In this document: positions 1 to 7,989 of the stretch, piece by piece
Position numbering within the stretch: position 1 is the stretch's first letter
How the letters are laid out: each line of letters begins with the position of its first letter
The notes under the pieces: generated by a model
Seen by the model: only the letters and a program-made list of their open reading frames with translations
What the model was told of the DNA's origin: nothing
The model's database searches: none
From: a bacterium
Lineage (GTDB): Bacteria > Electryoneota > RPQS01
DNA length: 64,000 nt
NCBI GenBank assembly: GCA_016702305.1
Contig: JADJEH010000001.1
Coordinates: 1-64,000 of the forward strand
Direction: 5' to 3'
Made by a program: the position numbers and the translations under genes

Positions 1-1
1 G

Positions 2-166
2 TACCTGACCGCCGCGCTGGTGTTGGGCGGCGTGTTCGTTTACAAAGCCTGGAAACTCTTGAAGGGCCACGAGCAAAATTACGCGTGGGGACTCTTCAAA
101 TACTCGATTCTCTATCTGACCGCGCTGTTCGTCGTCATCATGGCCGACGCAGCTATCAGCAAGTAA
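2..166 (+). CDS. ctaB: Protoheme IX farnesyltransferase (heme o synthase), C-terminal fragment
   Basis: Only the last 54 codons lie in the window; the frame is open from base 2 and ends at TAA 164-166. The peptide has two hydrophobic segments (YLTAALVLGGVFVYKAWKLL and YSILYLTALFVVIMADAAIS) around a short loop with the LFKYSILYLTALF pattern that closes the UbiA-type heme o synthases. This integral membrane enzyme farnesylates heme b for cytochrome oxidase. Its position directly before Cox11 and subunit III supports the call. The 5' part is cut off by the window edge. Confidence 0.82.
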   Translation, partial: YLTAALVLGGVFVYKAWKLLKGHEQNYAWGLFKYSILYLTALFVVIMADAAISK

Positions 167-186
167 CCAGCGCGGTTGCTGGGACC
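167..186. repeat. Post-stop hairpin repeat, copy 1
   Basis: CCAGCGCGGTTGCTGGGACC begins immediately after the ctaB stop codon and folds as CCAGC/GCTGG. A near copy begins immediately after the stop of the lipoate ligase-like gene (27901-27920). There is no T-tract, so it does not look like an intrinsic terminator. The following bases to 317 hold no gene that I can support. Confidence 0.4.
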
Positions 187-317
187 TTGCCGTCGGCGCG
201 CGGGTGATGATGCGCGACGATCGCCGAGCGGGGATTTAGCGCAGCGGTAGCCCGCGGCAATCAGAGAATCATCCGTACTATTCAGCCCCCAATATCCGCT
301 CACAGGACCGGGGGAAA

Positions 318-923
318 GTGACCGCAATGGAAACGCAAGACGAGCTCAAAACGCCGGATCAGAAGCGCAAGAACAAGCGCATGGCGCTGCTGCTCCTGAT
401 TCCCGTCGTGATCTTCATGTTCGGGTTCACGTACGTGCAGGTGCCGCTGTTCAAGATGTTCTGTCAGAAAATCGGCATCTCGCTGTCACCGCTCAATGAC
501 GTCGAGTACGCCAGCACGGGCCGCATGTGCAAAGTGCTCTATACGGGCGTCACGGCGGGCACGCTGCCGGTATACTTCAAGCCGAAGGAATCGGTACAGA
601 CCGTCGAGGTCGGCCAGCCGTTCAAGAACAGCTACCGCTTCGTGAATATGTCCAAAGACACCGTGCACTTCCGTCCCGTGCACTCGATTCTGCCGGAAGG
701 CGCCTCGACCAAATTCACGATGACCAAGTGCTTCTGCTTCGACGATCAGACGATGGCGCCGGGAGCGGAGAAGACGTTTGAGGTTGTGTCCGTGCTGAGC
801 GCCGACATGGACCCGAGTATCGAGCAGGTTACGCTGCACTATACGCTCTTCGAGAAGAATCCCGAAGAGATGGAGAAAAACCGCGAGGTGCCCAACGTCG
901 CGCTGGGAACCGGAGGAAAGTAA
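318..923 (+). CDS. ctaG: Cytochrome c oxidase assembly protein, Cox11/CtaG family
   Basis: 201 residues: a short basic cytoplasmic N-terminus, one membrane helix (about residues 22-42), then a periplasmic beta domain. The family copper motif CFCF is present in TKCFCFDDQTMAPGAEKTF, and the helix is followed by the conserved FCQK segment. Cox11 delivers copper to the CuB site of oxidase subunit I. The start could be GTG 318 or ATG 327; GGGGGA at 310-315 is too close to the GTG, so 327 is more likely. It lies between heme o synthase and subunit III, as expected for an oxidase assembly gene. Confidence 0.9.
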   Translation: MTAMETQDELKTPDQKRKNKRMALLLLIPVVIFMFGFTYVQVPLFKMFCQKIGISLSPLNDVEYASTGRMCKVLYTGVTAGTLPVYFKPKESVQTVEVGQPFKNSYRFVNMSKDTVHFRPVHSILPEGASTKFTMTKCFCFDDQTMAPGAEKTFEVVSVLSADMDPSIEQVTLHYTLFEKNPEEMEKNREVPNVALGTGGK

Positions 924-926
924 GTC

Positions 927-1076
927 ATGCACTCCGCACCACTCACGCCCGAAGTCCGGGCTCGCAACAAGAAAGTCGTCGTCTGGCTCGTCGCCACGAT
1001 CATCGTGTTCACTGCGGGCAGTTTGATCTATCTCGCGTACTTCGGCGCGAATTTCCAGCGCCACGGTTTCCACTGA
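927..1076 (+). CDS. 49-residue single-pass membrane protein in the oxidase cluster
   Basis: A small ORF starts 3 bases after the cox11 stop, with GGAGGAAA at 911-919 as ribosome binding site. It encodes a basic N-terminus (RARNKK), one transmembrane helix (VVVWLVATIIVFTAGSLIYL) and a short tail ending NFQRHGFH. I do not recognise a named family. Size, topology and position between cox11 and subunit III suggest a small accessory subunit or assembly factor of the oxidase, analogous to the tiny subunits in other oxidase operons; this role is inferred. Confidence 0.65.
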   Translation: MHSAPLTPEVRARNKKVVVWLVATIIVFTAGSLIYLAYFGANFQRHGFH

Positions 1077-1217
1077 CGAGCGCGGGTATCCGCAGATTCA
1101 ATATTCGCACGCAGGCTCACGCTGGGATCACCGCCGCGCATTTTGGCGGCCAGCAGTCGTCCGTTTTGTCGTCCGCAACTCATGACTGGAACTTGTAAAG
1201 AGGATTTTTTCCTAAGC

Positions 1218-2021
1218 ATGTCCCACACCGCCGCACACGACGGGCACACCGCCCATCACGACCACATTCATATTCCGCCGCCGAGCTACTGGCCGATCTT
1301 TCTGGCCATGGCCACCGGTCTCTTGCTGACTGGCGTCCTGCTCTGGTTATGGGATGCATCGGCCGCTACGGTGATCATGGGCCTGGGCGCCGTCACTGCG
1401 ATTGTCGGCATGATGGGTTGGGCGCAGTCGCTGATCCGTGAGAATGCCGAACTGCCGGACGTGCTCGAGGACGACCGTTGGATGAAGCATGGTCTGAAGC
1501 TGTTCCTCGTGTCGGAAGCCGCCATCTTCGGCGCCTTCTTCGCGCACCACTACTACACGCGCTTCGATTTCCCGCACTGGCCGCCGGTCGGCGCTCCGCA
1601 TCTCGATACCACGCTGCCGGCCATCGCGACCCTGATACTGATGACGTCCTCCTTCACCATGGAGCTGGCGCATCACAAGCTGAAGCACGACGACCGCGCC
1701 GGTTCACGCCTGTGGCTGGGCATCACAATTCTGCTGGGGCTCATCTTCTTGGGCTTTCAGGGACACGAATACGGCTTCCTCAAGGCCTATGACCAGTTCA
1801 CGCTGTCGAGCGGCATGTTTGGTTCGCATTTCTTTGCCATGACGGGTTTCCATGGCGCGCATGTGGCCACCGGCTTGGTGATGATGTTCATTGTCGGCCT
1901 GCGCCTGCGGCTGGGCCACTACACCCCGGAACGCCACTTCAGCTTCGCGGCGGCTTCCTGGTATTGGCACTTTGTGGACGTAATCTGGGTATTCCTGTTC
2001 TTTACGATCTACCTGTTCTAA
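1218..2021 (+). CDS. ctaE: Cytochrome c oxidase subunit III
   Basis: 267 residues from ATG 1218, which follows AGAGGA at 1199-1204. The N-terminus is His-rich (HTAAHDGHTAHHDHIHI). About seven transmembrane helices follow. Family features include FLVSEAAIFGAFFAHHYYTR, the ELAHH segment, the TGFHGAHV motif near residue 212 and the closing WYWHFVDVIWVFLFFTIYLF-type helix. Subunit III belongs to the heme-copper oxidase core and is needed for stable turnover. It is the last gene of the oxidase cluster, followed by a strong terminator. An earlier ATG at 1143 would add an unlikely N-terminal extension. Confidence 0.93.
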   Translation: MSHTAAHDGHTAHHDHIHIPPPSYWPIFLAMATGLLLTGVLLWLWDASAATVIMGLGAVTAIVGMMGWAQSLIRENAELPDVLEDDRWMKHGLKLFLVSEAAIFGAFFAHHYYTRFDFPHWPPVGAPHLDTTLPAIATLILMTSSFTMELAHHKLKHDDRAGSRLWLGITILLGLIFLGFQGHEYGFLKAYDQFTLSSGMFGSHFFAMTGFHGAHVATGLVMMFIVGLRLRLGHYTPERHFSFAAASWYWHFVDVIWVFLFFTIYLF

Positions 2022-2044
2022 GCCAACAGTCTGACAACATTGAG

Positions 2045-2077
2045 GCGGCGGCCCAGGTCTTGGGCCGCCGCTTTTTA
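2045..2077 (+). terminator. Rho-independent terminator after the oxidase cluster
   Basis: A perfect 11-bp stem (2045-2055 with 2061-2071, loop GGTCT) is followed directly by TTTTT. It closes the oxidase operon. The remaining stretch to 2273 holds no credible gene. Confidence 0.88.
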
Positions 2078-2273
2078 TTGTGTGCGAACGCACCGATGGT
2101 GCCTATTTACTGTGTGAAATTCTGCGCACCGGCTGGGGACGGACTGGAGGGCCTCTCAAGGAATGCTCACAACGTAAGAAACCCGCAACATCCGGCGGTT
2201 AAGGGTTTAGTTTCATTTGCTATAGCGACCGAGACCGGGATGCTGGAAATTTGCGTCGAGATCATGCGCGGTC

Positions 2274-2302
2274 TTGCAATCTGAACAGTCGGGCACTATC
2301 TT
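2274..2302 (+). promoter_or_regulatory. Sigma70-type promoter for the thioredoxin-fold gene
   Basis: TTGCAA (2274-2279), 17-bp spacer, TATCTT (2297-2302). Transcription would start near 2309, about 12 bases before the first ATG (2321) and 45 before ATG 2354. Confidence 0.5.
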
Positions 2303-2320
2303 ACGCATACTTATCCGACC

Positions 2321-3133
2321 ATGACTTCCTCACCCATTCACCGCAACCACCCTATGGGCCGATTGGCACTGATACTGGTCCTGGGACTGACGCTGAGCGC
2401 GTCGGCCCAACCGGTCATTGGGTCGGCCGCGCCGAACTTCACGCTCAACTTGGCCGGCGGCGGCGGATCCGTGACCTTGGCGAACTGGATCGGTGACGTG
2501 GTCTATATCAACTTCCTTGGCGCGACCTGCCCGGATTGCATTGCCGACGGGTTTCTGTCGGAAGAGGTATATGACATGTTCGCGGCGAACGAGAACCTGC
2601 ACGTCATCGGCATTGACGTGTGGAACCTGCCCAGCGTGTTTGTCAACACGACGTTCCGGGCCAACTCGGGTATCACCTACCCGCTACTCATTACCGGCCG
2701 GGCGACGGGAATCGCCTATAATATGGAAGTTGAGCCCGTGCCTTCCACGCAGGACGTGGAGCATCGCGGTCATGTGATTATTGACCAGCAGGGCGTCATC
2801 CGCTACTACGCGCGCTATAATCCGTTTGGCGTCGAGCAGCAGCAGGAGATTATTGCACTGCTCAATACGCTGCTCGATCCGTGTGCGAACCTGCCGCAGC
2901 TTGACCCACCGCGAGAGGCAACGCTGCGGATGAACGACGACGGCAGCGATATCAAGCTGAGCTGGCAGCCGGTGCCGTGCGCGACGCACTACCTGGTCTA
3001 CCGCTCGCTGACCGGTGACTGGGACGATGCCGAAATGCTCGGTGAGACATGTGACTTCGCATTTCCGGTCCACCCGACTGAAAACGAATTGGCTATTTAT
3101 CGCATTGTCGCCCAGCGGCAGGCGACTCCGTAG
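2321..3133 (+). CDS. Secreted thioredoxin/peroxiredoxin-fold protein with C-terminal FN3-like module
   Basis: 270 residues. A signal peptide (LALILVLGLTLSASAQ) begins at the second Met (ATG 2354), which may be the true start. It is followed by a TlpA/AhpC-type thioredoxin fold: GSAAPNFTLNL, then VVYINFLGATCPDCIADGF with a CPDC pair at residues 70-73 of the long form. The last ~75 residues form an Ig/FN3-like domain (IKLSWQPVPCATHYLVYRS) resembling the tails of proteins in the 9.4-15.8 kb operon. It is probably an extracytoplasmic thiol oxidoreductase or redox sensor; its partner is unknown. Confidence 0.75.
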   Translation: MTSSPIHRNHPMGRLALILVLGLTLSASAQPVIGSAAPNFTLNLAGGGGSVTLANWIGDVVYINFLGATCPDCIADGFLSEEVYDMFAANENLHVIGIDVWNLPSVFVNTTFRANSGITYPLLITGRATGIAYNMEVEPVPSTQDVEHRGHVIIDQQGVIRYYARYNPFGVEQQQEIIALLNTLLDPCANLPQLDPPREATLRMNDDGSDIKLSWQPVPCATHYLVYRSLTGDWDDAEMLGETCDFAFPVHPTENELAIYRIVAQRQATP

Positions 3134-3152
3134 ACTGCCCCAACAAGAACCG

Positions 3153-3187
3153 AAAAAGCCCCGCGAAATTGCTTCGCGGGGCTTTTT
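3153..3187. terminator. Bidirectional terminator between convergent genes
   Basis: AAAAAGCCCCGCGAA (3153-3167) pairs perfectly with TTCGCGGGGCTTTTT (3173-3187), giving a T-tract in both directions. It serves the thioredoxin-fold gene and the convergent lipoprotein gene. Confidence 0.88.
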
Positions 3188-3210
3188 GCTACAGAGAATT
3201 CCGGCGGCGA

Positions 3211-4137
3211 TCAGTTTGCCGGGATGACGGCGTAGGGGAAGCCCCAACCGGTCGCATTGTAGGGCGCCGTGTCGTCGTAAATCGTCTCGTGGTCAATGAA
3301 ATCCACGCCTACATGGTGCAGACCCAGACGCTGCCCGGCACGGTAGCTGCCCGTGTAGACGCCGTCGCCCGCGATCTCGTCGGGCGCGAGGCCGTCATCG
3401 TTGATCGGCAGGCGCGGCATGCGGCCGCGGCCATAAACATGCGGGCGCAGCACGCCAATCGGTCCCGGAATCGCTCCGGCGACTTCCACGAATATCGTAA
3501 TTTCCTCACCGGCGAAGACCTGCGGCAGGTCGCCGCGCTCAAAGAACGTGTCGAGCGGATCGGTGATGTCGGCCAGCAGTGTGCCATCGGCGCCCACGGC
3601 CTGCACGCTCAAGAGTTCGACAGTATTAGGGTTGGGAGCGGCGCTTTGCATGACCTCGGGAGTGACGGCGACGATCCGCCAATTGCGGCGCGGATACGGC
3701 GTGTCGGCGATGCGAACCGCGCGCGCCTGACGCTCGAGAATGTTGTACATCGGCTTGTCAATCGTCTCCATCTCGTTTTCCGAGAGTTCGGTCAACAGCC
3801 GGAAATCCCCGTTGAAGGAGCGTGTGCGCGTGATTACGGCATGGTCGTCGTCAATGAAGTCCACGACGACGGATGTGCGCTCGCGGTTGCCGACGCGCCA
3901 CCAGCCGAGCGGCTCGATGGGGTCGTCCAGGGCGCGCAATTCAGCCGCATTAAGGCCGTCCGCGTCGTCGCGCCAAACATCCGGGCCTTCTACGTCCGCA
4001 TCATCTAGGAACAGCTCTTCCAAGGCTTCGGCGTCGGACAGGCTGCTATAGTCGTCGTCGGTGTAGGTCTCGTCGCAGCCGAACAGCCCGAGGGCTACCA
4101 GCGCGGCCAAACCGATTTTAGCCAAAAGGGGTTTCAT
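3211..4137 (-). CDS. Secreted lipoprotein with C-terminal Ig-like domain
   Basis: 308 residues with a lipoprotein signal ending in the lipobox LFGC (Cys21), then a very acidic linker (ETYTDDDYSSLSDAEALEEL) that would keep the protein off the membrane surface. The central part is unrecognised. The C-terminal ~110 residues look like a beta-sandwich with a DEIAGDGVYTG loop, as in Ca-binding Ig-like domains of bacterial surface proteins. AGGAAAGGA precedes the ATG. It is monocistronic by position, with a convergent neighbour downstream. Function unknown. Confidence 0.7.
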   Translation of the reverse strand: MKPLLAKIGLAALVALGLFGCDETYTDDDYSSLSDAEALEELFLDDADVEGPDVWRDDADGLNAAELRALDDPIEPLGWWRVGNRERTSVVVDFIDDDHAVITRTRSFNGDFRLLTELSENEMETIDKPMYNILERQARAVRIADTPYPRRNWRIVAVTPEVMQSAAPNPNTVELLSVQAVGADGTLLADITDPLDTFFERGDLPQVFAGEEITIFVEVAGAIPGPIGVLRPHVYGRGRMPRLPINDDGLAPDEIAGDGVYTGSYRAGQRLGLHHVGVDFIDHETIYDDTAPYNATGWGFPYAVIPAN

Positions 4138-4226
4138 CGCGGGTCCTTTCCTTTGATTTTCATTGCTTTCCTCAGGCTTTCATCATTTAGACACCCGGAA
4201 ACGCGCGAGGTTTAACCGGGTTGGCC

Positions 4227-4697
4227 TCAAAATCCGATGGTCAGGGCCAGGCCCGGATGCTCGAACCAGATATACAGTGCCGAGAGGCCCCAGCCGCGGC
4301 CGGAATCATAATTGAGCGCGGCGTGCGGTTTACGACCGTCATTCATCAGGAGCGCCGACAAGCCCCTGCCGAGCATGATGTTCGTGCCGAAAGGAAAGGT
4401 CCAGCCGTCTTCCCATTCGCTGTAGTTGATCGAACCATAGGGCGCGATCGGCAATCCGGGAAGGGACTTGGCCACGGTCATATAGTAACACTGCGTGTGC
4501 GCGGGTGATCCCAAACGGTCACTCGATGTGCCCAGCGAGACATTCGGCACGACGCGCTTTTCGGCGAGCACGCGAACATTGCCGCGCACCGTGATTTCAT
4601 CCGCCGCCGGATTAATTTCCACACCCGCATTAACGCGCGGATGAAACAGGTAGTCGGCCGTGAAGCGCCAGCGCGGACGGTCGAGCGCAATGTCCAC
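4227..4697 (-). CDS. Outer-membrane barrel-like protein, N-terminus unclear
   Basis: About 156 residues of alternating aromatic/hydrophobic strands (RWRFTADYLFHP, VNAGVEIN, ITVRGNVRVLAEKR, ending ALYIWFEHPGLALTIGF), typical of a small outer-membrane barrel. The annotated start is a GTG without a good ribosome binding site and there is no signal peptide. The frame is open further upstream to a stop at 4761, with a possible CTG start at 4745 after GCGAGG. The N-terminal end therefore seems lost or mis-sequenced. It is the last gene of the minus-strand island of thiol-rich proteins. Confidence 0.5.
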   Translation of the reverse strand: MDIALDRPRWRFTADYLFHPRVNAGVEINPAADEITVRGNVRVLAEKRVVPNVSLGTSSDRLGSPAHTQCYYMTVAKSLPGLPIAPYGSINYSEWEDGWTFPFGTNIMLGRGLSALLMNDGRKPHAALNYDSGRGWGLSALYIWFEHPGLALTIGF

Positions 4698-4769
4698 ATA
4701 TCTGCCGCTGAAAGAGAATCTTCTTAAACTGCTCGAACCGAGCAGTACACCCTCGCCGGGTCAGCCGGT

Positions 4770-5036
4770 TCAAGACGGCACCAGCGTCGCGTGGCCGTCC
4801 GGTTCGGGTTCATTGCTCCAATTCAGCCACACTTCCGGCTCGCGCACAAACGCCTCGCGGTGCGCTTCAGTGTCGAAGGCATACTCGACGCCGTTGTAGT
4901 CGGCGAAATAGGCCAGCACCTTTGCGCTCGAATCGTCGTCAAGTATGTCGCACATCATGCAAGGGAGAAACAGCAGCGGCTTTTGTGCGAAGGCCGCTGC
5001 TGTTGTTATCAACAGTGCCGTGATGATCTTCAGCAC
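4770..5036 (-). CDS. Small secreted YHS-like protein with CxxC motif
   Basis: 88 residues with signal peptide MLKIITALLITTAAAFAQ. The mature part opens LLFLPCMMCDILDDD, then YNGVEYAFDTEAHREAFVRE followed by PEVWL, which matches the 'FC..eC...F..dP..yl' plan of YHS/TRASH metal-binding domains although the second Cys pair is absent. It begins 6 bases after the stop of the two-domain YHS gene, so the two are probably co-translated. A periplasmic metal-binding or metal-handing role is inferred from fold and company. Confidence 0.55.
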   Translation of the reverse strand: MLKIITALLITTAAAFAQKPLLFLPCMMCDILDDDSSAKVLAYFADYNGVEYAFDTEAHREAFVREPEVWLNWSNEPEPDGHATLVPS

Positions 5037-5042
5037 CCGTGC

Positions 5043-5432
5043 TTACTCCTTCGCCTTGTCGTCAGCGGCCGCTTCCTTCACTTCCGCTGCAGGGTGAATC
5101 ATTGCGAGGAATTTGCCCGGGTCTTTTTCAAACGTTCCAATGCAATTCGCGCAGCAGAACTTCACGAGCTGATTCTTGTACATATACGTCACCGGTTCGC
5201 CCATGCCGCCGAGCTTCTCGCCGCTGACGACGCATGTGGCCAGCGGGTAGCCGTCAGTGGTCGCCGCAACGATCTTCTCGTCGAGAATCTTGAACGAACT
5301 CTTCAGGTCCTTCTCAAACGTGCCGACGCAGTTCTTGCAGCAGAACTTCACCTCACGGCCTTCGTATTCTTTCACGACCGGGTCGCCCATCTCGCCCAGC
5401 TTCTCGCCGCTGATGGGGCCAGAGTGGTCCAA
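5043..5432 (-). CDS. Tandem YHS/TRASH-domain metal-binding protein, damaged 5' end
   Basis: The readable part is 129 residues and holds two repeats of the same unit: SGEKLGEMGDPVVKEYEGR then VKFCCKNCVGTFEKD, and SGEKLGGMGEPVTYMYKNQ then VKFCCANCIGTFEKD. The FCCxNC clusters are YHS/TRASH-like heavy-metal (copper class) ligands. The only in-frame start is TTG at 5432, and no signal peptide follows it. A perfect signal peptide lies 70 codons upstream in the same frame, separated by TAG codons at 5538-5540 and 5469-5471. I read this as a secreted protein gene interrupted between signal and first domain. Confidence 0.7.
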   Translation of the reverse strand: MDHSGPISGEKLGEMGDPVVKEYEGREVKFCCKNCVGTFEKDLKSSFKILDEKIVAATTDGYPLATCVVSGEKLGGMGEPVTYMYKNQLVKFCCANCIGTFEKDPGKFLAMIHPAAEVKEAAADDKAKE

Positions 5433-5440
5433 AGTGAAAA

Positions 5441-5568
5441 GGGGGGGTTGACGTCGGCCGGGCGGGGTCTAAAGAAGCCAGGGGGGGGTTGAGGCCGCAT
5501 GCTCTCCGGCAGGTCTTTCCGGCGCGCCGCCAATCGACTACCCCAGCAGGTCTTCCGGCCGAACCGCC
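5441..5568. repeat. G-tract and near-duplicate segment interrupting the YHS gene
   Basis: This stretch carries a G7 tract (5441-5447) in AAAAGGGGGGGTTG and a G8 tract (5481-5488) in a similar setting. It also has a ~22-bp near-duplication: CAGGTCTTTCCGGCGCGCC at 5510-5528 and CAGGTCTTCCGGCCGAACC at 5547-5565. The AAAAG6-7 units resemble those in the hairpin array at 60043-60173. The segment contains the two in-frame stops that split the YHS gene. Confidence 0.45.
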
Positions 5569-5642
5569 GGAGCAGTTTCTTCGCCGAACGCGAATGCTGC
5601 GAAAGCGAATAGCGCAGCGGCAATCAGAATGGTGCTCTTCAT
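5538..5642 (-). pseudogene. Detached signal-peptide exonic fragment of the YHS gene
   Basis: ATG at 5642 opens a 34-residue ORF beginning MKSTILIAAALFAFAAFAFG, a textbook signal peptide, followed by EETAPAVRPEDLLG and TAG. It lies 29 bases behind the TonB receptor gene and in the same frame as the YHS domains. It is best read as the true beginning of that gene rather than a separate peptide. The spacing to the TonB gene suggests one transcript. Confidence 0.6.
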
Positions 5643-5671
5643 GGTCTTATTCTCGGTGATTTGTTGGTATG

Positions 5672-7873
5672 CTACTTCTCATTCCATCGCCAACTCAGAC
5701 TCAGCGCCGCCGTTCTACCCAACAGCGGGCCGTAGATCAGCGATGAGTCCAGAATAAGATGGTCAGTTTCAGCGTCACGCAGATACGGATCGTCAGGCTG
5801 TGTCCAATCAAATAGGTTTTTCACCGACGCGGCGAGCGTCACGGCTTTCCACGACTTTGACAGACCCAAATCCCAGATGACGTAGTCCGGGGATTTCTCG
5901 CGGCCACGACCTTCGGGCAGGAATTGCGGGCCGTACACCGCGTTGGAAACTTCCGCAGTGATTCCGCTGCGGGCAAAGTCCTTGCGCAGGCCGAAGTTCA
6001 GCGTATACTGATTCTGAAACTCTGCGTTACGCATCTCGGCGTGTTCGTCTTCATATCGCACTTGCGAGAATCTGCCGCCCGCATCAAACGTCCAACCCGA
6101 CGTGGTCGTAAACGTGCCCTGCAACTCCGTGCCCGCGCTGTAAGCGAAATCGGAGTTGATGTAGATGGTCGAACCGGCCATGTGACCGTTGCGCAGAATC
6201 AGCTTGTTCGAAAAGTAGGTGTAGAACGTCGAGACGTCAAGGCTAAGCGCGGTCGTGCTGCCGACCCATTGACGATTCAGCGCAAGGCTTCCCGCGACGC
6301 TGCGTTCAGGTTCAAGTTTCGTGGGGACAGTCACATCGGCAAAGCCCGACATCAAGGCCTCTTCTGAACTGAAAATCGAAACGGGTCGGAAACCGGCGCC
6401 ACCAGAAAGTCGGACTCCCGTCGCGAGATCAGGTCGCCACAGCAGCGTGCCGCGCGGAATAACCTGCGTGCCGTAGTCATTCCAGTATTCGACCTTTGAT
6501 CCACCCTGCAACGTCAAACGGTTCTCACTGGCAAGCTGCATCGTGTGTTCGAGCGTGAGTCCCGGCGTGTCATACAGGAAGTCCGTCTTCGTGGCCACCG
6601 CGAGGTCGTCGTCGTACTCTTCGTGGTTGTAGGCAATCTCGCCCACGGTTGAATGGCGGTCGTTCCAAGTCTTCTGTGACGAGAACTTGCCCAGAATAAG
6701 GGTCTGCTCGCCGCTGTAGTGCGCCGTGCCGTACCACGAATCATGATCGTGCATCGCGCTGGCGCCTTCAATGGACCAATGAAAACTGCCCGACGAAGGT
6801 GCATCGTAACGCGCCGACAGCTCACTGCGTTTTGTGTAGATCTCGCGGCCGTAAACTTCGGCTGATCCGCGATAGCTCTTGTTCCAATTGGTTTCGCCCG
6901 CGAAACGACGCTCGTCGTACAGACGTCCACCGAGTCGCAATTCGCCGCGCGGAAGAATCGGAGATACACCGATCTGGCCGCTGAACCTGCGGTACTTCGG
7001 TGTGTCCGTCAAGCCGTTGTTGTCTTCATCCACGATATTCGGCTCGGCCGAATTGAGCAATGAAATGCGCATCGGCAGCTTTCCGGTCAGTCCGGATGCG
7101 CTCAGCGACAGCGTGTTCTGCGCGTTGTTATTCGCCGAAATACTGCCCGCGAGTGTTTTTGCCCGCGCGGGTTTCACACTCACGAGATTGATCGCTCCGG
7201 CAATCGCGCCGCTGCCGAAGAGATTGGAGCCTGAGCCTTTCGTGACCTGTAGCTCTTTCACATCGGAAACGGAGAGACCGTCCATGCCGTACAGCGTGCC
7301 GAGTCCGGACAGAACCGGCATGCCGTCCACATTCACTTCCGTATAGGACGGATCGAGGCCCTGCATGCCCACCCCCATCGAACCGCACAGCGCGCAGGGC
7401 TTCGTGCGAATACCCGTCTTACCCGCCAACGCGCTCATCAGTTTGCCATCCGTGCTGCGCTCCCGCAGTTCTTCACCGGGAATCACCTCACGGCGCACGG
7501 TGGAGGTATTGTCCAGTCCGGAGCGCTGCCGTTCTGCTTCGATGTTCACTTCGCCCAGCTCCAGCGCACCCGGCGCGAGAGCCATGTGAATCTCAAGCGT
7601 GTCACTCTGCGTCAGCGCGACGTCCTGCGTGTAATCCTCGAAGCCAATCATCGAGACGCGCAGCTTGTAGTTGCCCGCCGCGAGATTGTTGATGGTGAAC
7701 CAACCCTTGGGATTCGTCGCGGCGCCGCGCTGGGTGCCTTCCAGCATCGCCGTCGCGCCAATCAGAATCTCGCCCGTATCTTGATCGTGCACCATGCCGC
7801 GCAGTACGCCCGCCCAGAGTTGCAGGGGTAAGAGCGCTGCGAGCACGATGCCGCTAATCGTCTTTCTTGTCAT
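5672..7873 (-). CDS. TonB-dependent outer-membrane receptor with CxxC plug motif
   Basis: 733 residues from ATG 7873, preceded by GAGGAA. A longer TTG-started form (7891) would begin inside the upstream terminator and is rejected. Domains: signal peptide (1-21), carboxypeptidase-regulatory-like beta sandwich (about 22-105), TonB plug (about 125-235; VDGMPVLSGLGTLYG, then VTKGSGSNLFGSGAIAGAIN), and a beta-barrel to the end with aromatic C-terminal strand LSLSWRW. The plug carries KPCALCG (Cys160 and Cys163), which marks a distinct receptor group. With YHS and Cys-rich neighbours, the substrate is probably a metal or metal complex; that is inference. Confidence 0.85.
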   Translation of the reverse strand: MTRKTISGIVLAALLPLQLWAGVLRGMVHDQDTGEILIGATAMLEGTQRGAATNPKGWFTINNLAAGNYKLRVSMIGFEDYTQDVALTQSDTLEIHMALAPGALELGEVNIEAERQRSGLDNTSTVRREVIPGEELRERSTDGKLMSALAGKTGIRTKPCALCGSMGVGMQGLDPSYTEVNVDGMPVLSGLGTLYGMDGLSVSDVKELQVTKGSGSNLFGSGAIAGAINLVSVKPARAKTLAGSISANNNAQNTLSLSASGLTGKLPMRISLLNSAEPNIVDEDNNGLTDTPKYRRFSGQIGVSPILPRGELRLGGRLYDERRFAGETNWNKSYRGSAEVYGREIYTKRSELSARYDAPSSGSFHWSIEGASAMHDHDSWYGTAHYSGEQTLILGKFSSQKTWNDRHSTVGEIAYNHEEYDDDLAVATKTDFLYDTPGLTLEHTMQLASENRLTLQGGSKVEYWNDYGTQVIPRGTLLWRPDLATGVRLSGGAGFRPVSIFSSEEALMSGFADVTVPTKLEPERSVAGSLALNRQWVGSTTALSLDVSTFYTYFSNKLILRNGHMAGSTIYINSDFAYSAGTELQGTFTTTSGWTFDAGGRFSQVRYEDEHAEMRNAEFQNQYTLNFGLRKDFARSGITAEVSNAVYGPQFLPEGRGREKSPDYVIWDLGLSKSWKAVTLAASVKNLFDWTQPDDPYLRDAETDHLILDSSLIYGPLLGRTAALSLSWRWNEK

Positions 7874-7893
7874 GCTATATTTCCTCAACAAAA

Positions 7894-7918
7894 AAGGCCG
7901 CTGTCGAACAGCGGCCTT
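7894..7918 (-). terminator. Rho-independent terminator after the Cys-rich gene
   Basis: AAGGCCGCTGT (7894-7904) pairs with ACAGCGGCCTT (7908-7918) around a 3-base loop; on the minus strand it is followed by TTTTTTG. It lies only 20 bases upstream of the TonB receptor ATG, so some read-through or attenuation between the two genes is possible. Confidence 0.82.
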
Positions 7919-7989
7919 AAGTCAATTTGGGTGCCGTTCTCTCCAGTACATCAGCACAGGAGAGCACCGGACGGAGTTCTCCCGCGAAA

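Noticed and set aside
229..300. tRNA-like 5' half: GGGGATTTAGCGCAGCGGTA resembles an acceptor and D-arm
   Set aside because: No 5-bp anticodon stem with 7-base loop and no TTC-type T-arm follow; the 3' end is not CCA-like. At most a decayed fragment.
2078..2320. Short overlapping ORFs in the gap after the oxidase cluster
   Set aside because: They lack ribosome binding sites and coding character; the region holds only the promoter at 2274-2302.
5469..5540. Recoding of TAG (suppression or non-canonical amino acid) in the YHS gene
   Set aside because: TAG ends other intact genes here (for example 58731, 60024 and 20386), and no downstream recoding structure is evident.
7874..7891. TTG start at 7891 for the TonB receptor
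   Set aside because: It falls at the T-tract of the upstream terminator; ATG 7873 has a ribosome binding site.
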